The notes beneath the pieces are model-generated. The model was not told the DNA's origin and searched no databases. It saw nothing but the letters and a program-made list of their open reading frames with translations. The position numbers were made by a program, and so were the translations under genes. This document shows, one piece after another, positions 33,143 to 45,248 of a stretch of DNA of 64,000 nucleotides; the stretch's first letter is position 1; each line of letters opens with the position of its first letter. Source of the DNA: Microdochium bolleyi (taxonomy: Eukaryota > Ascomycota > Sordariomycetes > Xylariales > Microdochiaceae); assembly GCA_001566295.1 (NCBI GenBank), contig KQ964245.1, positions 3,911,524 through 3,975,523 of the forward strand. The letters run 5' to 3'.

Positions 33143-35577
33143 CACCCCCCTCCTTTATCCCATTCAAGCAGACTTGCAACGCCCCCAGGCCACGCGCCCA
33201 CCTCCCTCCCCTTTGGGGGGGCGTTGTTGGTGTACTCCATTGCCTCAGTGGCATGGTGAGCGAGGGCCGTCAGGTGAGCAGGTGGCCTCGTGGACCCTTC
33301 ACTGGTGGTCACTTGGATTTGTGTAATTGTCGCGCGATCGAACACCTCGTCGACCTGGCAACAGGCAGTTGGCTGTGCCTTATCAAGGTGGCAGATGATG
33401 TCGAGAATGGGTACCTGTCCGCACCACAGCAAGTGAGGCTTAGGCCTGGCTCTGGCTGGGGGAAACATTTGAGTGGGAGGCCTGACAGACAAGACGTTCC
33501 GGGTACATGTCGGCACCGGAAGGACAATTCCAAGACGGATCTGCTGACCCACACACTCAGCCGTCGGTTTGACCTCCACCATGACAGTTTCTGGCATTCG
33601 CTTACTTTGCCAACGGCGACCTTGCGAGGAGGGCAGGTGCCGCACCCTGGCACTGCGATTTGTTGTGCGTGTCGAGTAGGCCACAGGCAGTAACAGCCAG
33701 ATGTCTGGACGGAGGAGCTCAGGTACTCGTGACACTGTCGGGCTAACTGGCCTTTGGAGTCGCGAGCGGGGCAGCGCGACGGCGACAAAAGGCCTCGAGC
33801 CGTTTCCGGCTGGGACATAACTACAAGGTACAGAGTACCGTCAGCAGAGCCGGAGACAAGAATAGCGATGGGCCAGGCACCGGCGATCAACGCTCTGTAA
33901 GCAAGGTTTCGTCCTGGCTGCAGGCCCATCTGGCCAGGTGATCGCCCTACCCATCGGAACTACCGCAAGTCCTCAGAATATCTAGAAGCAATCGAAGAGG
34001 CCAGAGCAACAGCTGGGCTGCAAGCTGACGATGCGGTCGTGCGGAAACCCCAGCCGCAACCGTCTCGGGACGACCGCGCTATGTAAATCAGATCGCATCT
34101 AATCAGGGATGCATCTCACTGATGACTTGAGAAACTCAATGTACTTTCCCGAACAAAATATCCTTGTCGTAGGCAGCTGTTCCCACGCACCCTGTTTGCC
34201 TAGAACCTTCCGTTGTCGAGATTGATGCATCCCCTAATAAATGCCAGACAAAACGGCGAAGGGGTGAGTCGTGTTGTGTCGTCTTCCGTCCGTGCCGACG
34301 TTTCGGCCGCCTCGGGGCTCAGCTGTGTTCCATAATTGAACGCCCTGTTTCTTGGCTCTGAGCTTGGAGCCCACTCACATGGCGCACAGTCCATCCAATA
34401 TTGCTTGCTTGGCCAAAGACAGGATGAGGGCGATCGATCAAATTATACGTGGGATGAATGTGGGGGAATCGTCGACTTAGCCGCGTGTTTGGCGCGTACT
34501 TTTCGCGCACTAGTGGCTGTGACTACTGGGTTCCTCGATGGACGAAGAATAGTTGGTTTCCTGCTTGATTAATTGGCAGGTTGGGGATGCTGGATCATAT
34601 TCGATATCCAGTTTGTCTCTGTCGTGATCCATACTTGAGACGAGGTACGGAGCCGCTGCGGCTCGGGAATCGACGACTCACCTCAGCAATCGTCCGTGCT
34701 GGGTTTTGGGATCCCTGGCCGCCAACCGGGGCTGCGCGCGTTGATCTCGATTGCCCACTTCACTGCGTGCAAAGTGCATACTTGGTGCATGCCCAAGTGT
34801 GATGCACTTCTCAACGGATCCTTTGGTGATGTGCAGAGAGTTGTGCAGTTCATGGGGCAAGGCGGCTGAATTGCTCCTGTATAAACCTGGTTTGCACATG
34901 AACCATTGGAGCCTCGTCTTCCAGATCCCATTGGCTTGGAAATCTGCTGGCAAATGTCCCAAGTGAGCGAACGAGAGTCCCGAATGCTGGGTCGGCCAGG
35001 CATAACTTTGGATGGGCTGTAGAGTGAGAGAATTGCATTGGATCGAGCGGTGACTTCCCCAAGTGACCTCGGGGGATTGCTGCATGAAGCAGCCACACGG
35101 AGGCGTCCCAAGGTAGATCCGGCGTGTTGTGTTCGCATCCAGAACCACAGTGGGTGACATGCATTGCCTGTCTCCGGCCATCCAGCGTTCAGTCAAAGCA
35201 CGGTCGAATAGCCAATTTCCACCAATCGATGCTGTATCTTCCCGCTTGTTCGGCGAGCATATCGGCTGCTCCAGCTCATCCGGCTCTAGAGACTAATTAC
35301 GTTCCAGCCATGTCCATCCTGGCCGACCAGTCCTCCGTCCAACTAGTGCATGTGCGGAGCAGCTTCACATCCGCCGCCAAGCAACAACCTGCCCTTCGGT
35401 GCCCAGAACAGGAGCTCGCTGCATGAGCTGCCCACGCCTTGATCGCTGGCGTTGTGCGCACGACCAACACGGCAATAGATGAGCGGCCGCCACCCGGGGT
35501 TGGCAGCCTTCGGCGGTCTTGCGTGCTGGCAGTCCTCAAGTTACCCCCGCCTCCACACAAGCTGGTGGGTGCATTTG

Positions 35578-35598
35578 CCCTACCCTAACCTACCCTAA
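35578..35598. repeat. Interstitial telomere-like repeat
   Basis: Four consecutive degenerate units CCCTA, CCCTAA, CCTA, CCCTAA (two match the TTAGGG complement exactly). In fungi such teloboxes can bind TRF/Myb-type factors, or be left by repair of a break with telomeric DNA. Confidence 0.7.
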
Positions 35599-36075
35599 TC
35601 GTCGAACGACACGAGATAACACCGCCACAACGATCACTCCTTCGCCACCTCTACTCGCTGTCGCCAAGCCCATGGTCGCAGTTGTGCGAGCCGACACTCG
35701 CTCTAGGATCGCAGGAGAGATATTTTGTTCAGGTCGTAGAAGCGGCTCGACCCTCTCGTGATCGAGTCTGGAATTGTTCGTGCATGCGTGAATTCCCGAT
35801 ATGTGAGGCTGTGCCACAATGATTAGTCTATCCTCAGGTATGGCGTAGCTTCCCCGCCCTGTGCCCAGCAGATGGATCGGCAGGTCAGTTGACCACTATG
35901 CAGGTACTCTATGATTGTCGCTGGTTTCTTGCCCTCGCAAGGCTGGCTGGCAGCGGGCCCAGCAACCTCACGAACTTGTTCCCACCCCCTCATTCGAGCA
36001 GAGGTAGCACCTGTGGCGTGCATACTCGCCCTCTTGACCCCGTGGCCCGACCCTGGTCCGACTCGCTTGGATAGC

Positions 36076-36103
36076 ATCGCCAGCATCGCCAGCAACGCCA
36101 GAC
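36076..36103. repeat. Short tandem AGCATCGCC-type repeat
   Basis: About three imperfect 9-base units (AGCATCGCC, AGCATCGCC, AGCAACGCC) in non-coding DNA. Confidence 0.7.
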
Positions 36104-39100
36104 CTTCGCCCTGTTCGTTTCGGCAAGACCTCTTCCGTCCGATTATCAGCATGCTTGCACCTTTGTACACTTTGCAGAAGTGATTGGCCATGTCAGTGAT
36201 TCTGCCAAAGTTCGGTTTCAGCAAACCAACAAAGCCTGCGATACTTCGTCTTCAGATATGCTGACTACTAAAGAAGAAAGTGTTGATGAACCTCGGTGGT
36301 ACTCTCGCCGTCCGCATTACAGATACGGAGTACGACCTGCGCTTATTGGTGGTTACAATCCGGGGTCACCGGCGAGCCGCCCTCTCGCCAAGGTTCCTGC
36401 CAGATGCTACCTTCTGAAAGCATACCCACTGCCACATCACACGCCGACCGGCCAGCCACTCCACGGTGGACTACGCCTCGGAGTGCCTAGTTCGTACCTG
36501 GGCCGCCGATCTGTGCCTCCAAATCCTCGTGACAGCGAGCTTTGCATCGGGAGAATTGGCTGCTTGGGTCTTTGCGGGCCTGTGTACAGACCATGGGTTC
36601 CCACTACACAAAACGTAAGTCTGAGGACATTCTCGTTTCTGAACCAAGAAGGTGGCGCTCTCCGCACCACTGCGTGTTCGAGTCAACCGAACTTGGCTGG
36701 CCTCAGGCAAGCGTTTGGCCTCGGCTCCATGATGAGCTTAATTTGCTGATCGCCAACCGATCGGTTTCTATTTCGAGCCCGATGACTTGGTCAGGGGTCT
36801 AGATAGAGGCTACAGTTCGGGCGAGCCTCTTACAGTTCAGCGTTGTTGGATCAGCTGCCATTTCAAGATTCATATACCTTGACGTATAGTAGGGCACTAA
36901 GCAATCATTGTTGTGGTTTTTCTGATTCTTGTGCCTTGCTGACCCGCACCTGGTCTTGTCGACTTGTCTCATCTACCGAGCTATGGACCAACTTCGCACC
37001 CAGCATGGATATCCTTGCTGTGAAGCTTGCAGCAAACATCAGTCCCCAAGCATGCAGCTTGCCGGGCCCACCTAACTGAAATATCGTGGGCTCCATGACG
37101 TCATCGCTTCCATGGCTTCTGTATGATGCGTCCTCGCGAAGACTTGGGGAAGGCTCGTCATTCCCGGGACTGCCCCACAAACTCAAGCAATATCACATTA
37201 CACCTTCGAAACATGAATCAGGCTGCGTCTTTCAAGGGAATCCTCGCAAGTCGCTTGAGGCCTCGCCTAGTAAAGCTCAAGCTCGAGCTCTGCATTTGAG
37301 CAAAATTCCCATTGGATCGATCTAGATTGTGCCCTGACCCTAACGCGAAAAGCATAACTCTACTGCTAATCGTGCTACCCCTTGGCTAAAGCACCACGTT
37401 CTGTGGCCAGGACCCGACGTTCGGGTCCTACTCCCAGCCTGCAGCAGGCGCGGGGGCTTTCACTGTGTCGAGGCGGATTAGTGGGTGCCGTACTGCTCTC
37501 TCGATTGCATCGGCAATGAACATTTGACCGTAGATGTCACTCGGCCCCTGTGGACACACTCTATGAGCTGAAGATGAACATGAGCAGAGGATTTCCAAAG
37601 AAGAACCGTGACGGATCTCGTTCCAGAAGACATCCTCCAAGATCGTGCATTGGCCTATCGGTTCCGAGCGATCGGGACTCGCCGGCGGATGAAGTCTAGG
37701 CATCCTTTAGAGTTCGCACAATGGGTTCTAGATGCAACGCTCGACCTCGCCAGAAACCTTGCTTGATCCTGCAACCGATGAAAGGCATACAGCTCCAGAT
37801 GATGACTCTGGCTGGATACTACAGAGGCGCGCGCAAGTCCCGCTCTGTTGGTGGGGATTGTGGATGCAATGCGGGCATACGCACAAGACGGTCTTCTTGC
37901 TGATGCCAACAACTCCCACGGGGCTGTTTATGCATTCCAGCACGCCTGCGCCTCGGAGGGGGCCGGTCAGGAACCACGTTGCGAGTGTCTGTAGGATTAC
38001 CGCGTCTCCGATATTGTCTCGGATATCGACAAGGTCGTCTCGCCAGCGAACAGCCAGGCACAAGCCATCCGTCATTGCAAGGTCCAGATTTCTCTGACGA
38101 CACCAAGCTGGCTGGCGAGCCCCTTGCGTTGCGCCGCTCGGCTCCTAGCCCGTATTGTGCATTATCAAGTGGCGGTCTGAGAACAGGCTCACTGCTATGA
38201 GGCTTTTGTCTCCCGATAGACACTGGACACGTTACGCCATGCGGTGACTCCTCGCGCCCACCACTTTGGAACCAATTGCCCGCGTAGAGACGATAGAGTT
38301 GAGGCTCTGCGGCCAACAGCTGCCGACCCCTGCAACTAGCTTGGATTGCAGGTCAATATGGACGATCACACCACTGTAAATGGTGCAAATATCCACCGCA
38401 AATGGCCACGGGGTATCCACTCGATTATTGCGAATTGGTTTAGCATCGGCTATTCTCATTGCTCACGTCCGATACGGGGACACGAGGCCCTAAGCGAAGC
38501 CAATCGCGTCTTACGGTGCATTTATTGTCTACACCCAGCCTTGTCTATGTTTCCCTGCCCAGATTCAGATCAACCGCAGAGCCACGAGATATTTGACCAG
38601 GCGCAAAGCTTTTGTCCTGTTCCTGTGCAATGATTACCACAACTACCGGATCTGGCAATCCTTCTCGACTCGGATCACAGGCGCAAAGGAGGGGATGCCA
38701 GCAGGATTCTCTCGTCCATCGTCGGTGCTGACAGCCCGATTTGGTCAATTTGAGCGAACGATTTATGACAAGCTGTGGGGGCGGCTATTCTCGACCTCAT
38801 TGACCTCCACAACCCCCCCTTGCCACAACTTCCTCCGCGGCAAGGGGAATTCATCATGGGGAGACGGCGTGGTCTTCGGTAGCGACATCGGCTTCAAGGC
38901 GTCCCCACCACCGAGCAATACAACGATTGGCATCGCTGTCTTGTCGCTCGTATGAGTAGGTCGGACCCGGCACGCTCGAGATGCTTCAAAGGCACAAGCA
39001 GGCACTGGCGGGCCTCACGGGAGGGGTACGAACAGATGTGGCTCCCAGTGAGCACGGGGAGCCCGGCGACGGGGCCGTTGAGGGGGAAGGTCATTTGATT

Positions 39101-39740
39101 CACGATGGATCTTATCTCTGGCCCCCATCGGAATCCCCTCTCTGATGGCGATACCGGGGGGGACGGGGGGACGCTTTGCGTGTGCTCTGCCGGCACCTCG
39201 CGCCTCCACGGTAATTAGATATTTGACACCTTCAGCTATGCGCAATCATGGGACTCGTGCCGTACACCGAACACGTCTGGGCTCCTTGTGCCAAAAAGGA
39301 GAGAAAAAAGTTCAATTGACAGGAGAAGGGGTCGCGGCAAGACCCTGACGGCTGCTGGTGACTGACTCGCCCACCCGGTCCCGAGGGTGGTCTGGAGAAC
39401 TCAGGGGGCCTTGTTGATGATAGTTCCCGCCACCTGCGGGCTGCGTCCGCGTGATCTTGGAGAAAGGATACGCCCTGTCTTGTTGTTGGAGCTGGCTTAC
39501 CGGCAGCTGAGATCGGGTCAGCCAGGGGCCGGGGTGGATGATGGTGAACCATGGTACCTTCTAAGTAGAGGAGTGTCATGGCTACTGTGGGTGTGCACAC
39601 TGGGAACGAGCGAGGACATCGTCCCGTATCCCATGAGCGCACTCACAATCTGACTGCTCAACCGGGATGCTCAGAAGCACTGGGCTGGACGCCGTGCCGT
39701 GGTCTCCTTGTCTACGCTAACCTGGGCGGCTTGAGCTGAA

Positions 39741-39981
39741 AGATAGCTGGCAGCCTCGACCAAACAGGCACCCATCCCGCAGGCGCCCCGCACAGGGCAT
39801 CTTGCTTGGGTGCTGCCTCTTGCATCATCTTTCTCGCCTGCTTGATAATGACGACAAAATTATCCGTGATCGACAACTCTCATGCACAACAACCTAAATC
39901 AAACATCCCCAAGCCGTTTCGATTGAGCACTCTTTGAATTGAACACAATCCTTCGTCCTTTACCGGAGTGCATATTTATCG
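39741..39981. promoter_or_regulatory. GATA (HGATAR) motifs upstream of par32
   Basis: AGATAG at 39741-39746, TGATAA at 39843-39848 and CGATAA on the minus strand at 39976-39981 match the site of nitrogen GATA factors (AreA/NIT2). Yeast PAR32 is tied to nitrogen supply and TORC1, so the location is suggestive. Roughly one site per 340 bases is expected by chance on both strands, so this is weak evidence. Confidence 0.3.
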
Positions 39982-40159
39982 CAGTCTCCCCTCCACCGGT
40001 CCCCCGCCTTCGAGCCTTTCCCCACACTTAAGCTCCTCCACTGCGAAACGCGGAGAACCTGCAGACTCCAAGACTCTGCCCGGCCAGCCAAAGATTTTCC
40101 GGTGCGGCTGCGGTGTTACGTACACAACGGCAAGGAAGTAGCAAACGCGCGGCACAAGC

Positions 40160-40847
40160 ATGAGCGACGATGTCTACCGCCGAGCCGGCCGGGGTGGCGC
40201 CGGCAACTACTACTCGAAGAAGGACATTGCGGAAGTCGACAAGCGGGTGAAGGAGCAGCAGGTATGTATGGACATTCGCCCAGCCGCTCGGAACGTTAGA
40301 CGAGCGAAAGAGGTCGGTCAAGCTAACCATCGCGGCAATCGTTGTGCCTCCCCCACCACGACAGGACGTCGAGTCGCAGAAGCCTGTGCCTGAAGATCTG
40401 CCGCCCTCGGACCCGGCAGACCCTCCTACCACGTCCACGGCGGCGTCTGCTTCATCTTCTGCTGCATACGCTCGGTCAGGCCGCGGCGGCGCGGGCAATT
40501 TTGTCGATCCTGCACAAGAGGCTGCTACTGGTGCTTCAGATATCCAGGGTGTCTCTTCCACTGCAGCATCGGCCGCCAGTGCTGCCAACACCACCGCGTT
40601 GTCTACGTCTTCGGCAGCAGGAGCACTGCGATACTCGGGCCGCGGCGGCGCCGGAAACTTCTCGCACTTCAACCCTTCCGCGGCGCCTGTCGTGGATGAG
40701 GAGCAGGAGCGCAAGCGCAAGGAGACGCTCGAGGCTGGAATCCTCAAGGAGATTCAGGACTCGCTGCCCGAGCCGCCACGGACATACCACATGCACAGTG
40801 GCGGTACGGGGAACGGCAAGGAGCGGGCGAAGGGGCCAGACGTATGA
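40160..40847 (+). CDS. par32: Par32-like protein (DUF3602), GRGGAGN repeats
   Basis: Exons 40160-40261 and 40365-40847; 194 residues. The defining feature is three GRGGAGN motifs: in RRAGRGGAGNYY near residue 9, in RSGRGGAGNFV and in YSGRGGAGNFSH. Spacers are Ala/Ser/Pro-rich and disordered, and a basic helix (EEQERKRKETLEAGILKEIQ) follows near the end. Family knowledge: yeast Par32 is phosphorylated when TORC1 is inhibited and binds Mep ammonium transporters, inhibiting uptake when nitrogen is plentiful. The intron (103 nt) has GTATGT, a GCTAAC branch point and ACAG acceptor. The first motif lies in exon 1, right after the start. Confidence 0.88.
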
Positions 40848-42072
40848 GTGTCGATATCGTAAGATTTACAAATACCCATACGTGCTAGTTCCGTATTGTC
40901 ATGCATTGTCATCGTCAGCTATAGTCACGTAGTTGCTCCATTGTGGAGACGGTAGTTTCACTTGAGTAATTGGACCATCGTCAAACGACACACAGTACCA
41001 CATCAGGACACAGTTCCGACCTCTGTGTATACTGTGAGCAGAGAACAATTGCTCGCAACAGCTTTTCGTTGGCAGCCTCAAGGATTCCGCAGGTGTGGAA
41101 CCGGGGCCGTGCATGAGCAAGAGGGCAGCAAGGTTTGGTGATGACTTAATATTTACGGAATGTGTGTCCACCTCAAGCCGCTCCGGGTTCCACGGCATAC
41201 GTGGACAAGGCGAACAACGTCGAGGCATACCCGGCATGAAACAAGTTTTCCGGGCATCCGTTCGCTCGACACGAAACACGTCTTCTAGAGCCTCGGGAAC
41301 ATCACGATCGTAGCTGATCCAGTCCGCTCTGCCCTCTTCGATATCATTGATACTGTGTCGAGTTCCACTTGGGAAGGCAGCACTAAGCCTGCCCAAACGA
41401 TTCGTGTACGAGGTCGTGTACGAGTGGTGGGCACCTTTGACAAATATGATGCTACTGTAATCCCTACAGTGGTCTAGGTGTCCCTGGAATCGAGACCAGA
41501 TTGTGTGGCAGTTCGTTGACAACGAAGCCAGCGGAGTAGATGCTCCCCAAGACTTCGGTCAGGAGGGCCACCCTGGGGCCGGCCTGGGGCTGGCTCGCCT
41601 GCTCCCAGCCGCGCCTGACCAAGCCATTCCCCGGATTTTTTGGCTAGACCTTCCCAACACGGCCGGCTGACCACGCTTCGCTCCTTGCTACTGGTCAGTG
41701 TTACATAACGTCTGACGACCTCACCGTCTTTCAGTCCAGAGGTCTCCAGACTCTTCGCGTTGCCATTACGTGTTGATACAGTCTGTCTTTCACTGTCCAA
41801 AGCATGTTCCTCTTTTTGTTCATAAAGCTGCCAACTCATGGTCCCTCAGATGTTCTGTCCTTATTTCTACCTGCATCTATTTCTCTTGGCTCAGTCACAT
41901 CACTTCAGCCAATTTCCACCGCAAGGCTCTGATACAGAGACATCAACCTCATTTCGCCTGCTCAGTTCGTCACCTTGTAACGGTTGAAGCACAACTCCTA
42001 CCACTTCGTCTCGCCTATTAGTCCTAGAACACATCCATAATACCACGTACACATTTTCACCTTCCATCCATC
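40848..42072. promoter_or_regulatory. Intergenic and promoter of the 42-kb gene
   Basis: The final ~300 bases are pyrimidine-rich (TCTTTCACTGTCC, TTATTTCTACC), as expected for a core promoter of the downstream plus-strand gene. No ORF is supported. Confidence 0.45.
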
Positions 42073-42894
42073 ATGACCGGCCTGCTCTTCGTCACCGCCC
42101 AGTCCACAGACGTCAAGGACCTGAACCGCATCCTCTTGTACCTCCGGGACTGGGACATCTCGGTGGCGTCCTGCACGCCCAACCATGACACCGTAACATC
42201 AGCACACTCTGCCGACCCGGAGTTGTTCATCGACCGCTTCCGCTTCGTGACAAAGCACAACCCCAAGACGCTCATCTCGCAGCGGTCCTCCGCGAGCCAC
42301 GCCGCCACGCACGGCACCTTCCCCCCCGTCCCGCCAAGCGCGACTTTTGTCAACTCGTGGGTCGGCCAGGACGTCGAGCAGATCGAGCAGTTTGTGGACA
42401 CCCTTGCGAGTGGGCTCCACGACGAGGGAAGAGGATCACCAGAACGCAGCGATAATGGCGCGATCAACAGGCGTGACAGCGGGTACTCCTCCACAGGCTC
42501 GATCGCTGGTGCTGATGAGCCGTCCCAGGGGTACAACACGGACATGTACCTCGTCGTCGACGAGGCCGGCCTGGCGACGGGCACGGCGACCCTGGCATGC
42601 CGCCGCCACAGCACATCACAAGGTAGCACCGGATCCGCCTGGGATCGTGTCCGCGGCGTGCCGTGGGCGGAGGTCTGCTCGACCTGGAAAGCCGTCGAGA
42701 AGAGCGGCTCAGTCGAGGTCCTACTTGGCGCACAGCAGAAGAGACAAGGCCCTGTCTCCTCCGCGGGCGATGGTGCGGGTTCGAGGTGGCTGGACTACAA
42801 GAGATCCGTGGACGACCGCATGGTCTCTGCGCCGAGAGATTGCCGGAGGCGGGACCTGGAGGTCAGCATGTGGCATGAGTGCGGCCTTGTGTAG
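42073..42894 (+). CDS. Uncharacterised fungal protein, possible DUF6924-type domain
   Basis: Single exon, 273 residues. I do not recognise it with certainty. The N-terminal ~60 residues (TGLLFVTAQSTDVKDLNRIL, YLRDWDISVASCTPNHD) look like a small alpha/beta fold. The middle (120-150) is Ser/Gly/Asp-rich and probably flexible. The C-terminal half has MYLVVDEAGLATGTATLACR and VPWAEVCSTWKAVEKSGSVE, which resemble the alternating strands and helices of DUF6924-type domains in fungi; this link is from memory and weak. No signal peptide or membrane segment. A consensus AATAAA polyadenylation signal follows 22 bases after the stop. Confidence 0.65.
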   Translation: MTGLLFVTAQSTDVKDLNRILLYLRDWDISVASCTPNHDTVTSAHSADPELFIDRFRFVTKHNPKTLISQRSSASHAATHGTFPPVPPSATFVNSWVGQDVEQIEQFVDTLASGLHDEGRGSPERSDNGAINRRDSGYSSTGSIAGADEPSQGYNTDMYLVVDEAGLATGTATLACRRHSTSQGSTGSAWDRVRGVPWAEVCSTWKAVEKSGSVEVLLGAQQKRQGPVSSAGDGAGSRWLDYKRSVDDRMVSAPRDCRRRDLEVSMWHECGLV

Positions 42895-42915
42895 TTGCAT
42901 CATATCAGAACAGTG

Positions 42916-42921
42916 AATAAA
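42916..42921 (+). terminator. Polyadenylation signal AATAAA
   Basis: Canonical hexamer 22 bases after the stop codon at 42894, on the coding strand. Confidence 0.5.
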
Positions 42922-43639
42922 AGTTATCGTTTCATGACATGCGAAAATGACACTGTTTACAACACCAATGTTGCCCATGGTGTGAATGTAAGAAACCGAG
43001 GACACATCCGCCAGTGGCCTCCTAACCTTGTCCAGCATGGCCAAGTGACCACGGAATAAAGTCTGAGCTGAGTACAAAGTCACAGATCCTACGGCACTGA
43101 AGAAAAGAAGCAGCGGCAATAGCCAGAATGAGTCACGAGTCAACCACAAAGAAGATGTGTGAGTAACACAGATAACATTGTATGGATGTATGTACGTGTG
43201 TATACCTATCGAGCAAAAAGAATGAACAAATGCTGCGCCTCCAAACGCCATGTAATGAGATGTCCGGTTCATGAAAACGATAATTTACCAGTGGTAACAT
43301 CGACGTGGGGGAAGAAACTTGAAACCCAGACAAGGGAACAGCAAGAGACGCCTTGATCCCGGGAGACCTTTTCTTTTTGGGGTTTCCGCTGCTGATCATG
43401 TCGCACCCGAAGGCTTGGCTCAGTCTATGTGCGGACGTGACCTTGCAAGTGCTGTGGCATTGTCTGTTCTGCGCACTGCGGTCTTGGCGTATCCTGAGTT
43501 TGGCGGTGGCCTTGTCTTAAAGTAGGATAGAGAAGACGCCCACAACACGGCAACCAGCGAAGACATGACCAGCAAGGCCATCGGGCTAACGATGGCAGGC
43601 ACGACCGCGGCAGCGAGGTTCGAAAAACAGGGAACTCCT
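42922..43639. other. Convergent 3' flanks of the 42-kb gene and rlp24
   Basis: AT-richer, with a GTATGTACGTGTGTA stretch near 43187. No gene recognised. Confidence 0.5.
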
Positions 43640-44624
43640 CTACTCGTCGTCCGAGTCCATGTCCATGGTGTCGTCGCCAACGCCCTCGAACTCGACGCCG
43701 CCGTCGACGCGGACCTTCTGGCGTATCTTCTCCTTGCCGAACACCTTGGTCTTCTTGTCCTCGACGATGGGCAGAGCGGCAATCTCCTCTTCGGTGAGGC
43801 CCTGCTCGAGCGCGAGGCGCCTCTTCTCGGAGCCGCGCAGGCGGGGGAGCAGGTGGCTGTGCGTGGAGACGAGCTTGCGGTCGTCGGCGAGCTGGCGGGC
43901 GCGGTTGCCGGCCATGCGCTTCTTGTAGAAGACGCGCTCGCGCTTGGCGCGGATCTCGGCGATGCGCTCCATGGCCTTGAGGGTGCGACCCACGAGGTCT
44001 CTGTTGTATCGGATGGGGACCTGTGTAGATGTGAAGAGAGGATGTTAGCTGCGTGCAATCTTGGTGGCTCGTGGTCCTCCTGATGGACTACCCGAATCCC
44101 TTCCCTCCACGGCTGAGAGAAGTGATTCAAGAAAGCCCCCTGGGGGATGCGAGGGTAGCGAGAGAACGTACGTTGCGCCTGGCAGCGAACTGGAGGGTGC
44201 TGTCGACCGTCATCTCCTTGCCGGCGGCCTTGCGGAAGGCCTTTGTCCACTTGAGCTTTCTCGGGTTGCGCTTCATCTTGAAGTTCTTGTGGCACTTTGA
44301 CCGGCAGAAGCGGAACTGCTTCGCATCGTTGCGGACGAACTGTATGAGGAAATAAAAGTTAGTATATGATCCAAATGCCATGAACATTGATTGCACTCCG
44401 GTCGATCTAAATTTCTGCTGCTGCGTGCGCCTCGCACGTGTAGGACTGTCGTGGGCGTGCCTTTGGGATAGGAAGAACAGCCGCCTTTCCAATCCGCGGC
44501 TACCCCTCGCAGCACGATCCTGGATAACAGGCTTTGTCCATAGGGGGTTATAGGTTGTACTGACTGTGATGCCTTTGCTGGGATACGCTGGCCGGCTGCA
44601 GAAATAGCACGTCTCGATTCTCAT
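43640..44624 (-). CDS. rlp24: Ribosome biogenesis protein Rlp24
   Basis: Exons complement(44565-44624), complement(44172-44339) and complement(43640-44020); 202 residues. Rlp24 is the L24-like placeholder on nuclear pre-60S particles; it recruits the AAA-ATPase Afg2/Drg1 in the cytoplasm and is then exchanged for eL24. Visible: a four-Cys zinc site (CYFC near residues 6-9 and CRSKC near 32-36), the hallmark YPSKGITFVRNDAKQFRFC, KRNPRKLKWTKAFRKAAGKEM and NVPIRYNRDLVGRTLKAMER, and an acidic C-terminus (GDDTMDMDSDDE) consistent with the AAA-ATPase contact. Intron donors are GTCAGT and GTACGT. All junctions restore the family sequence. It shares its upstream region with tim14, transcribed divergently. 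Confidence 0.96.
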
Positions 44625-45248
44625 CTTGCGGTTCGGGTTGCGCCTCCTGGTGGCGCTTGGGAACGAAAGAAAGGTGTTGCTATGCTGCTCGTGAAGGGGG
44701 TTTCGCCTTGCCTGAGCGGTACGGACGGCGACAACAGGCGGACAGGAGCTGTCGAGGGTGTGCCGGTAAGGGTTGGCGAAAGTACCGTGAAGCGTCTGGT
44801 GTTGGGATGCTGCGAATCTTCAAAGTCTCCAGAACTGGCTGGGAGGAGACCCTCCAAAAATTCACACCGTCCGTCCCGCCTTCCTGCATTTTTCGGTGGG
44901 GCCGCCCTTCTTATCGGTGCCGATAGAGCACAGCGCTAGTGTTCAGATCTAACAGATGATTGGCCACACCCTGAAGTAACTTGGTTTCGACCTCCCATGT
45001 CGCAGCTCAATGTGTGCGCATAGTTGTACCTCAAAGTACCCGATCCAGCAAGCCCATCCGCGGCCCAGTTTTCCGCATCCCGGAGCCGCTCTGAAGTGCG
45101 AGACTTTGCCGTCCAGGCGATGACTTCCCTCTGGCCTTCCGACGTTGAAGACGACGGCCGAACGAGATCGACGGCATAATCCCCAAACCACAACATCGCG
45201 CAGACCATACACATTTCGATCGGACCGAACTACAAGCACCACACCAAC
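44625..45248. promoter_or_regulatory. Shared divergent promoter, rlp24 / tim14
   Basis: The 624-base interval between the two ATGs must contain both core promoters. No diagnostic ribosome-biogenesis motif was identified by eye. Confidence 0.5.

Larger units (their letters stand above)
32125..40159. other. 8-kb gene-poor interval between the C2H2 gene and par32
   Basis: Both bordering genes are transcribed away from this interval, so it contains two 5' regions. ORFs reach 239 codons but overlap on opposite strands and show no domains, and no transposase, integrase, reverse transcriptase or terminal repeats were recognised. Simple sequence: CA repeat near 33110-33142, a telomere-like motif at 35578-35598 and an AGCATCGCC-type triplication at 36076-36103. 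It could hold long UTRs, non-coding RNAs or a decayed element; I cannot tell which. Confidence 0.45.

Noticed and set aside
33016..33929. Overlapping ORFs of 206-239 codons on both strands
   Set aside because: Mutually antisense, span a CA microsatellite and show no domains; cannot all be real and none is favoured.
36795..36822. Small inverted repeat (GAGGCT..AGCCTC)
   Set aside because: Only six base pairs with a 12-base loop; common by chance and not tied to a gene end.
43420..44295. 291-codon minus-strand ORF
   Set aside because: Another frame of rlp24, running across its introns; the rlp24 frame has the family sequence.
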